Shown: positions 6,430-7,629 of the stretch, piece by piece
Layout: each line of letters opens with the position of its first letter
Numbering within the stretch: position 1 is the stretch's first letter
Assembly (NCBI GenBank): GCA_900548615.1
Contig: URKW01000093.1
Span: 1 to 7,629, forward strand
Source of the DNA: an uncultured Eubacteriales bacterium
GTDB taxonomy: Bacteria; Bacillota; Clostridia; Oscillospirales; Oscillospiraceae
DNA length: 7,629 nucleotides
Direction: 5' to 3'
Notes under the pieces: model-generated
The model's database searches: none
Told to the model about the DNA's origin: nothing
Seen by the model: the letters and a program-made list of their open reading frames with translations, nothing else
Translations under genes and position numbers: made by a program

Positions 6430-7169
6430 CACCCTATCGTCTCCGTTCGGAAGGAGCGGATCAGCCACGTGTCGTCCACATTTTCCAGCGTCAGTACGGT
6501 ATAATTGCGGCTGCTTCCTTCCTGCGTCCAGAAGCGTACGGTGTCGCCCAGCTTCTCACCGCCGTCGGGCTGGAACATGCCGGGGCCCCAGTCGCTGGTG
6601 AAGTTGTAGTAGGCGTCATATTCCGGCAGGTACAGCACGCCCTCGGTGTTGGTCAGGTCGGCGGTAGTGATACCCGCGTACTTTTGCAGCGTGGCGTCCA
6701 CGGCTGCCCGGGGATACCGGCGGGTGGGCGTGGGAATGGAGGTCAGCGAGGGCATAAAGTCCTCCTCGGCCTGAAAGGGAAAGTCCTCCAGCTGCTCCAG
6801 TGCCTCGAACTGCGCCTGATCCTCCGCGTTGTCCACCCGTAGGAGCTCATCGTTGGGGTAGTATCGCAAAAACTCCGCCAGTGACAGTTCTTCCGCCCGG
6901 TCATAGTAGGAGGTAAAGAAACAGCTGATCTCCGTGGAGGAGCTGGCTCCGGTGGCCTCGTCATAACGCTCCGAGGCAAATGCCTCCTGTGCCTGCGCCA
7001 GTTCGTCGTCCGTCAAGGCTTCCGCGCCTTCGGTCAGCACCTGAGACGCCGCGGCGTCGTTTGCCTCGCCGTCAACGGCGTCGCTGCTTGCGCCGTCAGA
7101 AGCGGTGCCGCCGCATCCTGCCAGAAGCAGCAGGGCAGAAAGAAGAAAAGCCAACAGCCATCGTTTCAT
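6429..7169 (-). CDS. Predicted lipoprotein of unknown function
   Basis: The 246-residue protein starts at ATG 7169-7167, 7 bases after AAGGAGGG. The frame stays open upstream to 7277, but that crosses the promoter. Residues 1-19 are a lipoprotein signal peptide: positive MKR, hydrophobic LLAFLLSALLLL, lipobox LAGC with the modified cysteine at 19. A low-complexity Gly/Ala/Ser/Asp linker (20-45) follows, as in surface-tethered proteins. The mature domain (about 50-246) has FFTSYYDRAEELSLAEFLRY (84-103) and LYLPEYDAYYNFTSDWGPGM (179-198), then a beta-rich C-terminus (YTVLTLENVDDTWLIRSF). I recall similar lipoproteins in gut Clostridia but cannot name a characterised family. No enzymatic motif is seen. 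It is monocistronic, convergent with groEL and divergent from the tRNA cluster. Membrane-anchored extracytoplasmic location is well supported; function is unknown. Confidence 0.88.
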   Translation of the reverse strand: MKRWLLAFLLSALLLLAGCGGTASDGASSDAVDGEANDAAASQVLTEGAEALTDDELAQAQEAFASERYDEATGASSSTEISCFFTSYYDRAEELSLAEFLRYYPNDELLRVDNAEDQAQFEALEQLEDFPFQAEEDFMPSLTSIPTPTRRYPRAAVDATLQKYAGITTADLTNTEGVLYLPEYDAYYNFTSDWGPGMFQPDGGEKLGDTVRFWTQEGSSRNYTVLTLENVDDTWLIRSFRTETIG

Positions 7170-7198
7170 AGGGATCCCTCCTTGTTTGTGATATCCCA

Positions 7199-7227
7199 AG
7201 CATAGCATACGAACCGTGGGATGGCAA
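7199..7227 (-). promoter_or_regulatory. Promoter of the lipoprotein gene
   Basis: On the minus strand TTGCCA (7227-7222, 5 of 6) is followed after 17 bases by TATGCT (7204-7199, 4 of 6). The transcript would begin near 7192, leaving a leader of just over 20 bases that contains the AAGGAGGG ribosome binding site. Confidence 0.6.
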
Positions 7228-7265
7228 GAGCGCACCAGCCGCACCCAAAATTTTTCAAAAAGGTA

Positions 7266-7295
7266 TTGACAAAACACGGCAGTATATGCTATAGT
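7266..7295 (+). promoter_or_regulatory. Strong promoter of the tRNA cluster
   Basis: A consensus -35 TTGACA (7266-7271) lies 18 bases before TATAGT (7290-7295), which carries a TGC extension at 7287-7289. Transcription would begin near 7302, about 18 bases before the first tRNA. A near-consensus promoter fits stable RNA genes. Confidence 0.85.
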
Positions 7296-7319
7296 AGTTC
7301 GTGCCTGTCGAGAGCATAT

Positions 7320-7396
7320 GGCGGCGTAGCTCAGTTGGCTAGAGCATGCGGTTCATACCCGCAGTGTCACCGGTTCGAATCCAGTCGCCGCTACCA
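7320..7396 (+). tRNA. tRNA-Met (CAT), elongator type
   Basis: A 77-base cloverleaf: acceptor GGCGGCG pairs with CGCCGCT, including a G1:U72 wobble. The D arm is GCTC...GAGC. The anticodon stem TGCGG / CCGCA holds loop TTCATAC, anticodon CAT. T loop TTCGAAT and an encoded CCA (7394-7396) follow. The lack of the initiator GGG/CCC anticodon stem argues for an elongator. From memory, B. subtilis elongator tRNA-Met has the same G1:U72 end. The T stem ACCGG / CCAGT has a C51:A63 mismatch. An isoleucine tRNA with modified CAT is the main alternative and is less likely. Confidence 0.93.
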
Positions 7397-7398
7397 TC

Positions 7399-7426
7399 GC
7401 GGGAGAGATGGAAACATCTCTCCCGC
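7399..7426 (+). other. Perfect 12-bp hairpin with GAAA loop between tRNA-Met and tRNA-Glu
   Basis: GCGGGAGAGATG (7399-7410) pairs fully with CATCTCTCCCGC (7415-7426) around a GNRA-type GAAA tetraloop. It begins 2 bases after the tRNA-Met CCA. No T-run follows, so it is not an intrinsic terminator. A precursor-processing signal or RNA-stabilising spacer is the likely role. Confidence 0.7.
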
Positions 7427-7444
7427 ACCCCTCGATAGGGTTAT

Positions 7445-7519
7445 GGCCCGTTGGTCAAGTGGTTAAGACACGGCCCTTTCACGGCTGTAACATGGGTTCG
7501 AGTCCCGTACGGGTCACCA
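7445..7519 (+). tRNA. tRNA-Glu (TTC)
   Basis: A 75-base cloverleaf with acceptor GGCCCGT / ACGGGTC (one G2:U71 wobble), D arm GTC...GAC, anticodon stem CGGCC / GGCTG around loop CTTTCAC (anticodon TTC), T arm with TTCGAGT loop, and encoded CCA (7517-7519). It resembles the Bacillus tRNA-Glu closely. It lies 48 bases after tRNA-Met in the same predicted transcript. Confidence 0.97.
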
Positions 7520-7520
7520 C

Positions 7521-7546
7521 TTCGGCAATCCGTATGGGTTGCCGAA
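7521..7546 (+). other. 11-bp hairpin between tRNA-Glu and tRNA-Val
   Basis: TTCGGCAATCC (7521-7531) pairs with GGGTTGCCGAA (7536-7546) around a GTAT loop, with one T:G wobble. It starts one base after the tRNA-Glu CCA and ends 5 bases before tRNA-Val, nearly filling the spacer. No T-run follows. Confidence 0.65.
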
Positions 7547-7551
7547 TATAC

Positions 7552-7628
7552 GGAGGCTTAGCTCAGCTGGTTAGAGCGCCTGCTTCACACGCAGGAGGTC
7601 ACTGGTTCGAGTCCAGCAGTCTCCACCA
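7552..7628 (+). tRNA. tRNA-Val (CAC)
   Basis: A 77-base cloverleaf with acceptor GGAGGCT / AGTCTCC (one G:U wobble), D arm GCTC...GAGC, anticodon stem CCTGC / GCAGG around loop TTCACAC (anticodon CAC), T stem CACTGG-type arm with loop TTCGAGT, and encoded CCA (7626-7628). It reads GTG, a codon used heavily in the genes here. The cluster may continue beyond the window. Confidence 0.96.
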
Positions 7629-7629
7629 A

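Noticed and set aside
7221..7466. Small plus-strand frame across the tRNA promoter and tRNA-Met
   Set aside because: It overlaps a tRNA gene and a strong promoter and has no protein-like features.

Overview
The window reads as chromosomal DNA of a GC-rich Clostridia-type Firmicute, most likely a gut Oscillospiraceae relative (Oscillibacter, Dysosmobacter and similar). The grounds are strong GGAGG ribosome binding sites, a CIRCE-controlled groES-groEL operon, an elongator tRNA-Met with the Firmicute-type G1:U72 pair, encoded CCA ends, GC-rich codon use and structured intergenic repeats. The genus is inferred and not proven by the sequence.

Layout. Positions 1-1375 (minus strand) hold a membrane operon. 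An unusual protein joins an Xre-type DNA-binding domain and one membrane helix to a complete NfeD protein, and is followed 47 bases downstream by a QmcA-like SPFH/band 7 protein cut by the window edge. The NfeD part has its own strong ribosome binding site and ATG inside the longer frame, so two products may be made. A divergent control region with several dyads (about 1376-1642) separates this operon from a plus-strand THUMP-domain RNA methyltransferase (1643-2761). A repeat-rich gap follows, then a YegS/DagK-type lipid kinase (3017-3943) with its own extended -10 promoter.

Positions 3944-4245 hold a palindromic intergenic repeat of about 120 bases, a sigma-A-type promoter and a CIRCE operator with unusually long arms. 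These precede groES (4246-4530) and groEL (4740-6371). The two chaperonin genes are 209 bases apart. That gap holds an 11-bp hairpin, further inverted repeats and a second copy of the repeat found upstream of the lipid kinase gene. A bidirectional terminator closes groEL and the convergent minus-strand lipoprotein gene (6429-7169). A strong divergent promoter then drives a tRNA cluster, Met(CAT)-Glu(TTC)-Val(CAC), whose two spacers each carry a perfect or near-perfect hairpin.

How the parts fit. Most genes are housekeeping: protein folding, rRNA modification, lipid metabolism and tRNA supply. The most unusual element is the Xre-TM-NfeD fusion next to an SPFH protein, which could be a membrane-tethered regulator tied to a membrane microdomain pair. 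The second is a two-copy, two-hairpin intergenic repeat whose copies differ by a compensatory base-pair change. No phage, insertion sequence, CRISPR array or defence gene is visible.
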